Origin: Bolinopsis microptera
Taxonomy: Eukaryota > Ctenophora > Tentaculata > Lobata > Bolinopsidae
Assembly (NCBI RefSeq): GCF_026151205.1
Contig: NC_087077.1
Location: forward strand, 12,312,983-12,376,982
DNA: 64,000 bases
Direction of reading: 5' to 3'
Part shown: positions 1 to 12,386 of the stretch, in pieces
Layout: each line of letters begins with the position of its first letter
Numbering within the stretch: position 1 is the first letter of the stretch
The notes under the pieces: model-generated
Databases searched by the model: none
Told to the model about the DNA's origin: nothing
The model's input: only the letters and a program-made list of their open reading frames with translations
Position numbers and translations under genes: made by a program

Positions 1-1319
1 ACTATGCATGTTGAGTTGCGATTTTTCCAACTGACTGATCGGAAAGTGAGGCTATATCGCACTCCTTTCTCGACAGAGCCCTTCTCTATTCGGTGAGAGA
101 AGAAGTCCAGAGATCGCCGAGTCATTCGGTACATTGATCTGTCACTGCAGTCTAACTTGAGACTGTCAGTCTTGGAGCTTCTGTCAGCAAACAAGATCCC
201 ACAAGATTCACCCACTGTGATCGTATAAATTGACGATTCGGAGTGGATTGTGATCTCATTATCTGAGTGTTCTGGCAGAAAGCTCTCCTAACCAACGTAT
301 CGATTGACCAAGCAGGAGTTGATAACTTGTGCTGCTCCTTTCTTCTTCAGCTCGGGAGAGCTCTTGTAGAACTCTTCAGCCTGCATCTTATTGATCGAAT
401 CCACTAGGGGTTGCAAGGCTTCAGGAATGATAGGCGGACTAGTGGTCGCTTTTGACCCTACATAAGAATATGGATGGCCAAACGATTTCACTGAGTGACC
501 ATTCTCATCATTAAATTCAGTGGCTGTTAGGAAGTCAACAATCGGCTGCGCAGCGTGTTCATCAATAAAATCGTTGATAATTATTGCCGGGACCATACCG
601 GATGGGACTGCAGGGGGCTCAAACACGTGAAGAGAAGGAGGAGGAGGAGGAGGAGGCGTAGCAACATGTTGTGGTTGTGATGTGGCCGTGGTTGTTATGC
701 TCTCGAGTTTCTCTGATAAGGCCTTCAGCGTTGAATTGGTCTTATCTTGTTGCAGATTCAAGTGCGTGAGACCTGTGTTGATGTCTGATAAGGCCACCAC
801 TCTCTCAGCAATCAGATTGTAGCTGCTACTGATTCTGTCGGTGTCTGCAATCAGGGAAGTAAGTTTATCCTCAAGGGAGGTTATCTGTTTCGTAAGGGAA
901 GCATTGTCATCTGATAAGTTAGATATCCTCAGTATTAGACTGTCAGTTTGTGTATTGTTGCGGGCTTCAACTCCCGGTGGGTTGAAGCAAAAGGGCACAT
1001 CCAGTCGATAAGCTGTCCAACAAAATTCTTAGTGATACCCTTAAGGTTGGAACAGTTGCTGTGCCATTCCTGGGTGCAATTGGTACAAGAAAGAATCCAG
1101 GCCTCTGGGTCGTGCTTTGGCACATGGGCATTTCATAGGATTTGCTGGGGAGGCCGGCTTCTTCTTGTCCTTCTTCTTGTCCTGTACTTTAGATGGCATT
1201 CCGCCGAGGCTAATTCGTTGTTTGCTGATAGGTTTGGGCATGGTGTAGAGAGGCAATGGGAGCCAGGATCCAAGTCTTGTCACCTCGGTTTCCCGCCTGC
1301 ATGAAGTATTCACTTCCAA
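1..1319 (-). pseudogene. Decayed transposon ORF: PHD-like zinc finger plus AlkB-like 2OG-Fe(II) oxygenase
   Basis: Reading leftwards, the frame gives a Lys-rich segment, a PHD-like Cys/His cluster (CTNCTQEWHSNC), a heptad-rich coiled coil, a polyproline run from the GGA/GGC repeat near 640-655, then an AlkB-type dioxygenase core. After codon VNRYVG there is an in-frame TAG at 288-290. The same frame then continues with an HSD iron-binding motif, a downstream SHRIEKG histidine and RYSLTFR, the usual 2OG-binding arginine end, up to base 1. Two further breaks are visible: a frame change near 1110-1125 between the first CxC and the rest of the PHD finger, and a one-base loss near position 990 at the last zinc-binding Cys. 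PHD plus AlkB on one ORF is seen in proteins carried by some invertebrate retroelements (family knowledge); no reverse transcriptase is visible beside it. I infer a dead mobile-element protein rather than a host repair enzyme. Confidence 0.7.
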
Positions 1320-2770
1320 TGGCTACAAAGCAACAGGTATGTATTTGAAGGCCGTGCAGTACATCGCAGAAGCATTCCTCGATAAGGAAATCGATCCAGA
1401 CGAGCGTGCTTACAAGGCATGGTGGGCAAAAACATTTTTCGTTACTTGGAAAGAGAATACTTACTCAACTGTCAGCATAACGAATCAGACGTACCTTGAT
1501 CTTATATGTACTTGTGACGGTCTTGTTTTGTATTTAACTCTGCTGAAGAAGCAATTCCCTAATGCTGAAATCGTCATTTATTACCTTGGAAAGTTGGAAG
1601 TGATCAGAATGAGCAGCTGTTTGCATTTATTCGGGTTTCTTTTTCATCTGAGGCATCATGTAGCCGGTGGGCCCGACATGATACGACATATCTTGACACG
1701 TCGGGGTTTGTCGGGATTTGTCAGGGTTTGTCGGGGTTTGTCGGGGTTTGTCAGGGTTTGACGGGGTTTCCGGTTTGTCGAGCCTGGAGGCTTTCTTTTT
1801 TTTTTTTTTTTTTTTGAGTCTCCCAACAAAAAGCCGAGACGGAGTCATCAAGCTTTACGTGGAAAAACACTATACAAGAAGGCCTCATGTAGCCGGTGGG
1901 CCCGAGGCAAAACCCCTCGACAAACCGTTTGTCGGGGTTTGTCGGGGTTTGTCGAGCCTGGAGGCTACATGATGCCTCATCTGGTCGCTCAAGAAATATG
2001 GATGCGATAACTATGGCCCATGGAATGGAGAGAAAGAATGTGTACTGTGCTTTATCATTACATGAAGACACATTTGCAATTGCACATGCACGTGGAAGTA
2101 CAGTTTTGCATCCTACAGTTCACCTCAAAAAGGTTAAATCTACAGGCCAGAAAGCAGAACGAGTGAAATGGACTGGTGGTATGATAAGCCTAGGCAAGTT
2201 GGCAAAAACGCTGGACAGGGCATCGAGGGACTGCATTCGAGAAGGGAAAAGAAACAATTTCCCTGTGTTCGCCGCAGTCGCAGATCCTGAAGAACAGAGT
2301 GGGAAGCCAATCGTCCGCGTCCATGGCCAAGTACTTTCTTTGGAAGCTGTAGATGATGAAGCTGGATGCCTCTAGGATGAGGACGACTTAGCTTATGAGG
2401 TAGAACCTGAAGTTGATGATTGTGATGATAGAGAAACGATATCAACAGATAAATATGGAACACTATCCTTCCGGCCTTTTGAGAAACTCACGCTCAATGG
2501 AGGAAGAAGCACTTTATCAACAAAATCTCGTCTTTCAAGATTCAAGGGGGACGCGTTGCGGATGTTCAACAGTTTTGAAAGCTGGCAGTACAGAAACTCT
2601 TAAAGTCTTCAAATCTCAGCAGGAATTTGCAAAAGGAGTGGTTAGATTTATTTCTTATAAGTCATGCCCGATGAAGTACTACTGCCAGGAGCATAGCCTA
2701 ATCAATGGATCTCCTAATGTTTGGCTACTCGTCGAAGACAAATACATCAGATGCGTTGTTCCTTGATGAC
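1270..2770 (+). pseudogene. Unidentified ORF interrupted by a MITE
   Basis: An open frame from about 1295 (in-frame Met at 1339) runs to the MITE at 1651 and contains the run ERAYKAWWAKTFF. On the far side of the MITE a related-looking frame resumes (about 1984-2375, containing KNVYCALSLHEDTFAIAHA) with a further shift and stops. A third stretch to 2770 is only patchily open. I do not recognise the family; the pattern of a short acidic and aromatic-rich frame, no clear introns, and frameshifts suggests a defunct transposon protein or captured gene. Function is unknown. Confidence 0.35.
1651..1977. mobile_element. MITE with 15-bp terminal inverted repeats and CATCTG target duplication
   Basis: The left end AGGCATCATGTAGCC (1651-1665) is exactly inverted at the right end (1963-1977). 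CATCTG flanks both sides (1645-1650 and 978-983 of the same kilobase), a 6-7 bp target duplication. Inside are tandem GGGTTTGTCG-type decamers (about 1704-1770 and 1928-1955), a T run at 1796-1815 and a second internal CATGTAGCCGGTGGGCCCG copy (1887-1905), so it looks like a nested or internally duplicated element. It splits an open reading frame. Confidence 0.75.
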
Positions 2771-3122
2771 ATTCAAAATCGTTGTGTTGTCAATGTTTGT
2801 ATTCTGTACATTTTGAACATCTCACAATTTGCTTTTCTTGAATAGTCAAATGTTTGGTATATGTTTGATATAATACATTTCTATTTTCTTTATTTGTCAT
2901 ACGAATCTTTGACTTTAACGATCATTCCAAGCGTTATAAAGCATGAAACATGTCTCTTATTCAAGTACTAATAAAATTTGCGAATTTAAAGTCATCCTAA
3001 AGGTCAAATATGAAGACCTAAATTCATGGCATAAATTGGCATAAATGGAGAATTGGCCAAACAAAATTTCCATTTATGCCATGAAATTTCTATGCCATTT
3101 GATGAATTCTATGCCATTGGTA

Positions 3123-3149
3123 CCCCCCCCCCCCCCCCCCCCCCCCCAT
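3123..3149. repeat. Poly-C run (about 27 C)
   Basis: Uninterrupted C homopolymer just 5' of the two-exon gene at 3207. A likely length-variable site. Confidence 0.9.
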
Positions 3150-3206
3150 AACGATCTATCAGGTTACCAGGTAATATGAAAATTGATCCTTTAAAAATTT
3201 GTTCAG

Positions 3207-4041
3207 TGTACGAGGTGTAGTGAAAGAAAGAGCCGTAAAGAAGAGAGAAGAATTGGAACTATTTGTGACGAGCTCTGAACTGTATCAGAAGAGGGCACTG
3301 TCAGCCCGCCAAACATTGCAAAACAAACCTGACCTCTCTAATCTCACGGATATAAAGAAGCAACTCAAAACGGCAAAACGCCAAGTCAAACTTTCTCAAA
3401 TAACGGTAAACCATAAAAATGTTAAGTAATGATAGCAGTGTCACATTGATGGAGATCGTATTTATGTAACTCTGTTCACCGATGACTCTTACCGTTTTTT
3501 AGTTGAGCACTAATTATTAGTGATTAATAAAAACTAATTATCAGTGATTAATAATTCGTTGGAATGTTATAAGGCAATTTTAATAACTCACTCTTCGTAG
3601 GACGATGATGAAGATGAAGAGTCGAGTATGAGAGAAAGTATGATAAATCTCCACAAGCTCTACAAAACAGAGGAAACAGAGTTTGCCAATCTTCTAGATC
3701 TCGCCCAAACAACACACCCTGAATTACTGATACAACACCCCCAGCTAAAAGCCATGTCCCAAGGTGACCACTTGTTGAAGACCAGCTGGGAGCTGCACGA
3801 GTTTGTCTTGCCTGATACCTCCGCGTGTATAAACAGTCAGGGTCTCAACGTGTATTGTGGGTTCTACAGTGACCTGGAGCCTGTTTACTTTGTGGAGCGT
3901 GCTCTGCAGACTGTGGAGGGCCGGTTAGAGGAACACGCCCTCCAAATCATCAGAGAGACTTTGTCTGACAACTGTTTTGCAGTTATCATCAATAAAAAGA
4001 GCCTCCGAGTGTACGGCGCCACTACCCAGCCCCCTATTTAA
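3207..4041 (+). CDS. Unidentified gene, last two exons (acidic, coiled-coil-prone)
   Basis: Exon at 3207-3420 (acceptor TTGTTCAG, entry phase 2) and exon at 3601-4041 (acceptor TTCGTAG, phase 0), ending in TAA. They join in frame across a 180-bp AT-rich intron with donor GTTAAGT. The first exon is basic and heptad-like (KKREELELFVTSSELYQKRA). The second opens with an acidic patch DDDEDEESS and then has a helical stretch and a compact C-terminal region with HEFVLPDTSACINSQGLNVY and CGFYSDLEPVYFVERALQTV. The upstream exons are not found. Codon use and splice-phase agreement argue for a real gene, but I do not recognise the family and assign no function. Confidence 0.6.
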
Positions 4042-7000
4042 AGCTCAGGGACCACTTTTGTGAGTTGTGACGCGGAATTGCTTTATCACTCTATTCTCCG
4101 GGGAGGGGCAGCTGAAATTAACATTGATCGTTTTATTGGACACTGATGTCGAATCAATGAAACAGATTATCCACATTCCACATAGCATGCGTTATTGCGT
4201 TGTCAGTTGTAGGCGATAGCTTTTTAGATTCAAGGAGACATGTCCCCACATGTCCATTTAAAGATTTTGGTAAAATTTTCCTTGATGGTTTCGTGACATT
4301 TTTGGTTTTAAGTTTAGGTCAGCGTTTACACAACAAGTTCTAAGTTACTTTTGGTCACGTGATAGCTACCCGAGTGTAGAGTGATTAACGATCAGCGTTG
4401 TAACAAGAACTTTCTTACGATTTTTACTTTAAATAAGTTCTTTTAACTTTGAATAGTGAATTTCAATTTAATTTAATTCTGTGTTTTTACCAGTTTAAAA
4501 TGCATATTTATTTGAATGTGCTGAATTCGAAGATAAATTTATGTTCCAGTTTTTAAAAAACAGATTCCATCGTTTGAATTTGTCTTTACTGTTTACGTGA
4601 AAGAAGTATAATATTAATAGAAGTGGCTCTGATTTACGTGGTCGTCCGCGTCAGCTGGACATAAGTGATAGGTCTGAAATATTCGACATTTTATTTGAGG
4701 ATAGTTCACAAATTTAGTCAACAAATCCTCGATTGACGATGCTACCGGAATAGAAGCAGAGCAAGTAATGCACGTCGAAGTTTTAATAACGGGTGATACT
4801 TCATCATTCATACGGCTCTATTTGTCTTAAATTATTTCGCTCTCGCAACATAACTAATTTCATTCGAATTTTTACGGATGATTCTCTTGAAATATTTGTT
4901 CCATATCGGCGCGCGTCTTGGTAGGTTATAAACCTACAATTTACAACTGTTTTGCAGCAGAAAAATGGCCTTTTATGTTTTATTAACCACAACCCGAATT
5001 TGCTTTTTAATAGCCTGTCACGTGACTACTTACCTGAGGACCCCAGGCTATATATTATGCTCATTAACATAATAGATTTGGCGGAATGACAGGCTGAGCG
5101 CGGCCCAGTAAGTGACTACAACCCTTTTCTCCGTACACTATAACTCCTCATGGAAGTGATTAGATGCTCCTAATTAGTTAACCTACTTGATAATCCGACC
5201 AAAATTGGACGGGAAGATCAGTTTCTAGGCACCTCTACAAAAGATGTAGATTGATAACCTTACAAGACACGCGCCGAACTGGACCCTTCGACGGTCTTCA
5301 TGTTGCATATATGATATATCAATGTTTGGAAAAAATGTATTACGAGTATCACCCGCACAGTAATTCATTATTTGTTATTAAAACTAAATATATTTAATAC
5401 ACTCCTGCGCGCAGTGTTGTGACCTCCCTTCGTCGTAATTAGCTCGTATTCAGATTGAACAATTTTGAAGTCAAATAAATGTTGTTTCTTTTAGACTTAA
5501 ATAAACAATATGGATGTAGTCCGAAAGTAATTTGTCTACTAAATAACATTTTGAAACTATGAACAAAATTGGCGAAAATTTGCCGTAGATTTGACCAAAA
5601 AACTACGCGCAGAACTAAATATTTCTTCATAGACGCGTGAAAATTTTTGAGTTTAACATTGAATATTTTAGCTTGGTTATTGTAATACTTAATTTTCAAG
5701 TCTCTATCCGATAACTAAATATTTTATCTTTACGACAGTATAAAATTTGTTTGTATATTTGCTAAATTAAAAAAACAGTAGGAATAGAAACGTCGAAGGT
5801 CTTGCGCTTATTTCAGTCCCAAAATATACTCTAATCATAAACTTCATAAAACCCACTGAAAATGATGTCTACAGGCATATTAAGCCCTTACACCTTCCCA
5901 AATCATTTAGCAAGGATTCAGAGCCAGTTTTTAAAATTAGCTTTCGAATATCATTGTTAAGACATAAAACTATAAATAAATGAGTGCCTTTTTCTCTTTC
6001 GTCTCGATAGTTTCTCTTTCATTTTAACATTATACATTAGTAAAAGCAATCAGCGATCTTTATTAATCATTGAAGGAGTAGAGTAATTGGTCCTCGTCAA
6101 TGTTTAGTGTCTGATTACAGTTTCGGTCCGACCTCCACAACTGAAAAGATATTGGGGGTATTATCAGTTATGTAAATGGAAAAATTATATTTGCATCATA
6201 AAACTATGAAAACATTGAAACTAATGTTTTTGAAGGCTCGCCTATTCGTTTAAGCAATCAAATAGTCAGTGCATGCACAGTAAAGAACAGTTGAAGGCAC
6301 CGGGAATGTTTCAAATATAACCTCTGTCTACTATCAAGTATCAGACCACACACTCCACTGTCCACTATGTACTATAATGTACAATGGCAATTAAAATGTG
6401 TTCCCGGCATTTTAAAATGCGCGCATCTTGCGCCGTGACCATGACGGTCACAGCGCATGCTGGTGAACGGAGGTAGGCTGGTGAACGAGTTATTGGGACA
6501 AAATTGGAACATTTTGGAACATTGGTTACATCGGTTGTAGACATGCAGTGATTCCCAAACTTGGTTTGAGTGGTCCTAGGACCAATCTAAACGCTTTCCG
6601 GCCAGTTTTAAACCGTTCTGAGCACTTTTAGTTTTAGGAGAATATTAATTTTTGTTCATTTTCGTGCATTCCATGAACCTGGGTAATTTTCATGCTCATT
6701 GGAATTTAGAAGGTAAAATAACTCACATAACAGTGCTCCCGACAAGTTTCACGGATATAGTGATTGAGTTTCTAGTCACCTAGCCTCTTGGCCTGAAAGA
6801 TTTCTTGTTCGGCAGGGTGACTGCTTGAACGTCAACTTCAACCTTTCCCACTGTGCACTGCATCGAATCGAGGTAGAGTTGTTAACTGAAATATTGCATT
6901 CAGTCTAGCGACCTTTAAATCTGGGTCAAACTTAGTATTTCTGAAAGTTTCGCAAAATTTTATTGATTACAGAGGGTGTGTCACGCCACTCTCTCCTTAA

Positions 7001-7075
7001 GATCTTGCAGATGTTAGCACCATACCGTACCTGTTCATTATAATAGCCCTAGACTATTGCATGAGACAAGCCTTA
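4042..7075. other. Gene-free AT-rich stretch with fragments of dispersed repeats
   Basis: No supported coding exon. It holds a palindromic GTAGGTTTATAACCTAC-type motif (about 4919-4936, recurring near 12355), a CCCCAGG/GACAGGC repeat fragment near 5020-5110 related to ones near 18400 and 37700, and the left 43-bp inverted repeat at 5400-5440. The short ORFs here are chance frames. Confidence 0.5.
5400..5440 (+). repeat. Left partner of a widely spaced 43-bp inverted repeat
   Basis: The sequence starting ACACTCCTGCGCGCAGTGTT is found inverted at about 11774-11813. The two copies point towards each other and enclose about 6.3 kb, including the reverse-transcriptase remnant and the satellite. 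They could be the termini of one large element or two solo ends of a MITE family. Confidence 0.7.
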
Positions 7076-7079
7076 AGCA

Positions 7080-7400
7080 AGCACCCTGAAATAGGATTTA
7101 CCATTAAAAGCCTTATATAATGCCTAATAGGAGTAGGAGAGTCAAGGTGGAGTAGGAGAGTCAAGGTGGAGAAGATATCGGTCACTGGTTTTGTGGATGA
7201 CATTGCTCTGATAGCAGATACTGAAAAGGAGACAGAGACGCTGATGCAAGAGATAGAAAGGGTTGCTGCCACAGTGGGACTTAGAATGAATGAAGGGAAA
7301 AACTAAATTCATTACTCAGAACATCGAGAACCCTGATACCATCAAGTCTCTGGGTAACCATGCTGAAAGAAAGCCTGTCTCTGAAGAAGGAGAGACGATA
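7080..7400 (+). pseudogene. Non-LTR retrotransposon reverse-transcriptase remnant
   Basis: The frame around 7160-7300 reads TGFVDDIALIADTEKETETL, the [F/Y]xDD catalytic block of a LINE reverse transcriptase. It is followed by a typical helix and GLRMNEGK, then a frameshift at about 7303. A 20-bp unit (GGAGTAGGAGAGTCAAGGT) is duplicated at 7131-7168 just upstream. Only this palm fragment is present, so it is a dead fragment lying directly beside the satellite. Confidence 0.75.
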
Positions 7401-7483
7401 AAAACGTGATACGATACGGTATGTTGAAATAAAGCCAGTCTCTGAAGAAGGAGAGATGATAAATACGTGATACGAAACGGTAT
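7365..7483 (+). repeat. Short direct duplication at the edge of the satellite
   Basis: The segment from GCCTGTCTCTGAAGAAGGAG to ACGGTATG (about 7371-7424) recurs at about 7434-7486 with few changes. The second copy leads directly into the first satellite monomer. Confidence 0.7.
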
Positions 7484-10345
7484 GCGAAAGCTATGTAGTT
7501 GATCAGACTTAAAGTTACGTGTTCTTAAGAGGGTGAGAGGTTCTTTAGTAAGGCCGACTGATTAAATGAGGCTCTGAAATGAACAGGAATCTAGCAATAA
7601 TAGCATGGAGAGTGGGGAAAATCAAAACGCGGAATAAATAATCTAACTCTAAGTTAACGATAAACTGGTACAGAAATCAAAAGTCCGAACAAGGAGTCTA
7701 GGAGTAGGAAATAGCTGTGAACCAAACAAACAGAATGGCACCCGTGCATGATATATTAAAATATGTACCGTTCTAGGATGCCTCCGCAAACTTTTGCTCC
7801 TCTGTAAATGCACGTGTTAGTGCTGTAGCGAAAGCTATGTAGTTGATCAGACTTCAAGTTACGTGTTCTTATTAGGGTGAGAGGTTCTTTAGTAAGGCCG
7901 ACTGATTAAATGAGGCTCTGAAATGAACAGGAATCTAGCAATAATAGCATGGAGAGTGGGGAAAATCAAAACGCGGAATAATAATCTAACTCTAAGTTAA
8001 CGATAAACTGGTACAGAAATCAAAAGTCTAGGAGTAGGAAATAGCTGTGAACCAAACAAACAGAATGGCACCCGTGCATGATATGTTAAAATATGTACCG
8101 TTCTAGGATGCCTCCGCAAACTTTTGCTCCTCTGTAAATGCACGTGTTAGTGCTGTAGCGAAAGCTATGTAGTCGATCAGACTTCAAGTTACGTGTTCTT
8201 ATTAGGGTGAGAGGTTCTTTAGTAAGGCCGACTGATTAAATGAGGCTCTGAAATGAACAGGAATCTAGCAATAATAGCATGGAGAGTGGGGAAAATCAAA
8301 AAGCGGAATAAATAATCTAACTCTAAGTTAACGATAAACTGGTACAGAAATCAAAAGTCCGAACACGGAGTCTAGGAGTAGGAAATAGCTGTGAACCAAA
8401 CAAACAGAATGGCACCCGTGCATGATATATTAAAATATGTACCGTTCTAGGATGCCTCCGCAAACTTTTGCTCCTCTGTAAATGCACGTGTTAGTGCTGT
8501 AGCGAAAGCTATGTAGTTGATCAGACTTAAAGTTACGTGTTCTTAAGAGGGTGAGAGGTTCTTTAGTAAGGCCGACTGATTAAATGAGGCTCTAAAATGA
8601 ACAGGAATCTAGCAATAATAGCATGGAGAGTGGGGAAAATCAAAACGCGGAATAATAATCTAACTCTAAGTTAACGATAAACTGGTACAGAAATCAAAAG
8701 TCTAGGAGTAGGAAATAGCTGTGAACCAAACAAACAGAATGGCACCCGTGCATGATATGTTAAAATATGTACCGTTCTAGGATGCCTCCGCAAACTTTTG
8801 CTCCTCTGTAAATGCACGTGTTAGTGCTGTAGCGAAAGCTATGTAGTCGATCAGACTTCAAGTTACGTGTTCTTATTAGGGTGAGAGGTTCTTTAGTAAG
8901 GCCGACTGATTAAATGAGGCTCTGAAATGAACAGGAATCTAGCAATAATAGCATGGAGAGTGGGGAAAATCAAAAAGCGGAATAAATAATCTAACTCTAA
9001 GTTAACGATAAACTGGTACAGAAATCAAAAGTCCGAACACGGAGTCTAGGAGTAGGAAATAGCTGTGAACCAAACAAACAGAATGGCACCCGTGCATGAT
9101 ATATTAAAATATGTACCGTTCTAGGATGCCTCCGCAAACTTTTGCTCCTCTGTAAATGCACGTGTTAGTGCTGTAGCGAAAGCTATGTAGTTGATCAGAC
9201 TTAAAGTTACGTGTTCTTAAGAGGGTGAGAGGTTCTTTAGTAAGGCCGACTGATTAAATGAGGCTCTAAAATGAACAGGAATCTAGCAATAATAGCATGG
9301 AGAGTGGGGAAAATCAAAACGCGGAATAATAATCTAACTCTAAGTTAACGATAAACTGGTACAGAAATCAAAAGTCTAGGAGTAGGAAATAGCTGTGAAC
9401 CAAACAAACAGAATGGCACCCGTGCATGATATGTTAAAATATGTACCGTTCTAGGATGCCTCCGCAAACTTTTGCTCCTCTGTAAATGCACGTGTTAGTG
9501 CTGTAGCGAAAGCTATGTAGTCGATCAGACTTAAAGTTACGTGTTCTTATTAGGGTGAGAGGTTCTTTAGTAAGGCCGACTGATTAAATGAGGCTCTAAA
9601 ATGAACGGGAATCTAGCAATAATAGCATGGAGAGTGGGGAAAATCAAAAAGCGGAATAAATAATCTAACTCTAAGTTAACGATAAACTGGTACAGAAATC
9701 AAAAGTCCGAACAAGGAGTCTAGGAGTAGGAAATAGCTGTGAACCAAACAAACAGAATGGCACCCGTGCATGATATATTAAAATATGTACCGTTCTAGGA
9801 TGCCTCCGCAAACTTTTGCTCCTCTGTAAATGCACGTGTTAGTGCTGTAGCGAAAGCTATGTAGTTGATCAGACTTAAAGTTACGTGTTCTTAAGAGGGT
9901 GAGAGGTTCTTTAGTAAGGCCGACTGATTAAATGAGGCTCTAAAATGAACGGGAATCTAGCATGGAGAGTGGGGAAAATCAAAACGCGGAATAAATAATC
10001 TAACTCTAAGTTAACGATAAACTGGTACAGAAATCAAAAGTCCGAACACGGAGTCTAGGAGTAGGAAATAGCTGTGAACCAAACAAACAGAATGGCACCT
10101 GTGCATGATATATTAAAATATGTACCGTTCTAGGATGCCTCCGCAAACTTTTGCTCCTCTGTAAATGCACGTGTTAGTGCTGTAGCGAAAGCTATGTAGT
10201 CGATCAGACTTCAAGTTACGTGTTCTTATTAGGGTGAGAGGTTCTTTAGTAAGGCCGACTGATTAAATGAGGCTCTAAAATGAACGGGAATCTAGCATGA
10301 AGACTGGGGAAAGTCAAAAAGCGGAATAAATAATCTAACTCTAAG
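7484..10345 (+). repeat. Satellite array with alternating 344/330-bp monomers (674-bp higher-order unit)
   Basis: Monomers beginning GCGAAAGCTATGTAG start at 7484, 7828, 8158, 8502, 8832, 9176, 9506, 9850 and 10185 (last one truncated). Spacings are 344, 330, 344, 330, 344, 330, 344 and 335. The 14-bp difference is presence or absence of CCGAACACGGAGTC-like sequence. Linked variants alternate too (TTGATC..AAGAGGG against CGATC..ATTAGGG), so the recent amplification unit was the dimer. The 335-bp copy lost about 9 bp (AATAATAG). No ORF. Confidence 0.93.
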
Positions 10346-12386
10346 TTCTCCACTACCTGAATATTGATCGGGAACAGGTTAGCCGCGTATGTGGAAAGAG
10401 TGAGTTAGATTATAGGTAACAACGGGTAGTCTCAAGCTACCCGTCTTTGCACCGTAACTTAGCCATCTGATCTAGAAGAGGAAGGGAGGTTATCATCTAC
10501 ACATACTGTATTAGGAAGTTAATCGTGTCCTAGCTACAGATCATACCTTATTAAGAAATTTATCCGTATCGTATCCTGAAAAAAATACCTTATTAGGAAG
10601 TTTATCGTGTCCTAGAAACAGGCCATATAACAGAATTATCACTTTCTCCTCCTCCCAATCCACAGTATTCCGGAGTTTCTGCAACGTCACTAAAACTGCA
10701 AAACATTGTAAGTTCATATGTAGATTCTATAAAAGGTTTGAATTAAAGCAGAGAGGTTAATAAGCACTTATCATATTTAGATTATATGTTATAGTTCAGT
10801 CAGTTTTTTTTGAGACGCCTCCATGAACCACCACGGGGCGACCTGCCCAGTAGTAAGAGCTGCCCAGTAGTAAGAGCTGCAGGAAATCACAAAAGCAATG
10901 AGGAATGTTGAAATTAAATGACTTTTGTCATTTATGGGTGCTTGTATAATAATTTTACCGCAAGATTTTGATAATCTTTGTAATAAACTAGTGCAATGAT
11001 TGGACAAGTCACAATCAACAATGATAAAAGTGTTTTATATAAAATAACCTAAAGCGAGAATGTCGTTAGTTAACTATAAAATACAGTACCAAGCGATGTA
11101 TTAAAGTAACACAATTATACTCGTTCTAATTGATATTAGCTTACTTTGATTCAACGAAACCTACCTTTTATCTGCTTTCGTGAAATTCAAAAGTGATGTT
11201 AAAGTAACACGAGCCCTTTAAAGCTTGCAGGGGTTCCTCCTATTATCGTTGATCAATTATGTACCAAGTACACTATGTAATACAGCAAAGTCGTCAGTCG
11301 ATAACTGCTGTTAAAGCCATGAAAGTTCAAAGCGAGTGCAGAAACAAGAAATGGCGCGAAATCATAATGTTCAAGCCACACGTACAACGTATGATCTGCA
11401 TTATGCTCCTTCATCAACTAATTCTAGTTTTAAACGATTTTGACACGCTAAAATGCGCGCGTGGATTTGCGCGGCGCGTAGAAAAATTTTAAAGCTGTCG
11501 GATAGAGGTTAATAAATTTTTCTACTGTCAACACAGCCCAAGTTATTCATGTTTTAATATCAAAAAATGTCCGATTTTTTTGTATTATTTTTAACTAATT
11601 TCCTTTTCAAATCGCTGCCACATCAAAATTATTTTACGAAAGTACATTAAATTTTCACAGAAAGCAAGCTCAATCGTTTTAGAACTAAATTAAAAAAGAA
11701 TTTAATATAAAAATGTTAAAACTTTAAAATTATCGATGGAATAAATTGCCAACGTCCAAATATGTGTAAAATACGACGAAGGGAGGTCACAACACTGCGC
11801 GCAGGAGTGTAATATAACTAATTACGGAAGAGGGGGGTAAAAATTTCAAAAATTGATTACGTAATATATATATGTGAACGATCAATAGCAAAAGATTTTA
11901 TACCGATTCATAAAGTTTGAAAGAATAACGAAATTACTGCAATGCGCGCGCAATATGGGGAGTGCGCTTTCTGTGGATATGAGATATATACTAGTACATA
12001 ATAGTCTTATAATTGCTCTAACCATGAACTTTTATCACGTCGTGACCCCCACGGTCGTTTCACTAGGTGACGATACAGGGGGAGCCCGGAGCCGCGCACT
12101 CGTGCGCACAACGTATGACAACCATGAACCAGAGCCCTCTCACGTCGCTTTCAGTAGCGCGATTGTTGAAGGCACTATTTTAAGCTTGTGAAACAATGAA
12201 CAAGCGCGTCAGATCACACAGTACGCTTAGACTCGAATGGCAATGTGAAGTTTTATAAATATATATGTTATATAAGCAGGCGCAAGTTAAAGTATTACGA
12301 CTTTTTATTTGTCATACTATTAAATTGGATGTGCTTTCTGTGGAGATATAGCTTGTAGGTTTATAACCTACCGGTCCTCCCAGGAA
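10346..12386. other. Gene-free stretch
   Basis: No supported exon. Beyond the right 43-bp repeat and a truncated MITE end there is only AT-rich sequence with CG-rich patches of the CGCGCGC type (about 11455-11485, 11945, 12090) that resemble parts of the foldback element to the right. A 20-bp direct duplication (TGCCCAGTAGTAAGAGC) lies at 10846-10878. Confidence 0.45.
11774..11813 (-). repeat. Right partner of the widely spaced 43-bp inverted repeat
   Basis: Reverse complement of 5400-5440 with essentially no mismatch. It is followed at 11826-11880 by a fragment (GATTACGTAATATATA.. GTGAACGA) of the MITE seen complete at 38847-39021. Confidence 0.7.

Noticed and set aside
4614-5699. Three minus-strand ORFs of 62-86 residues
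   Set aside because: AT-rich, no motif, no splice support, and overlapping a dispersed repeat.
7484-10345. CRISPR-like array
   Set aside because: Monomers of 330-344 bp with no unique spacers, in an animal genome; it is a satellite.
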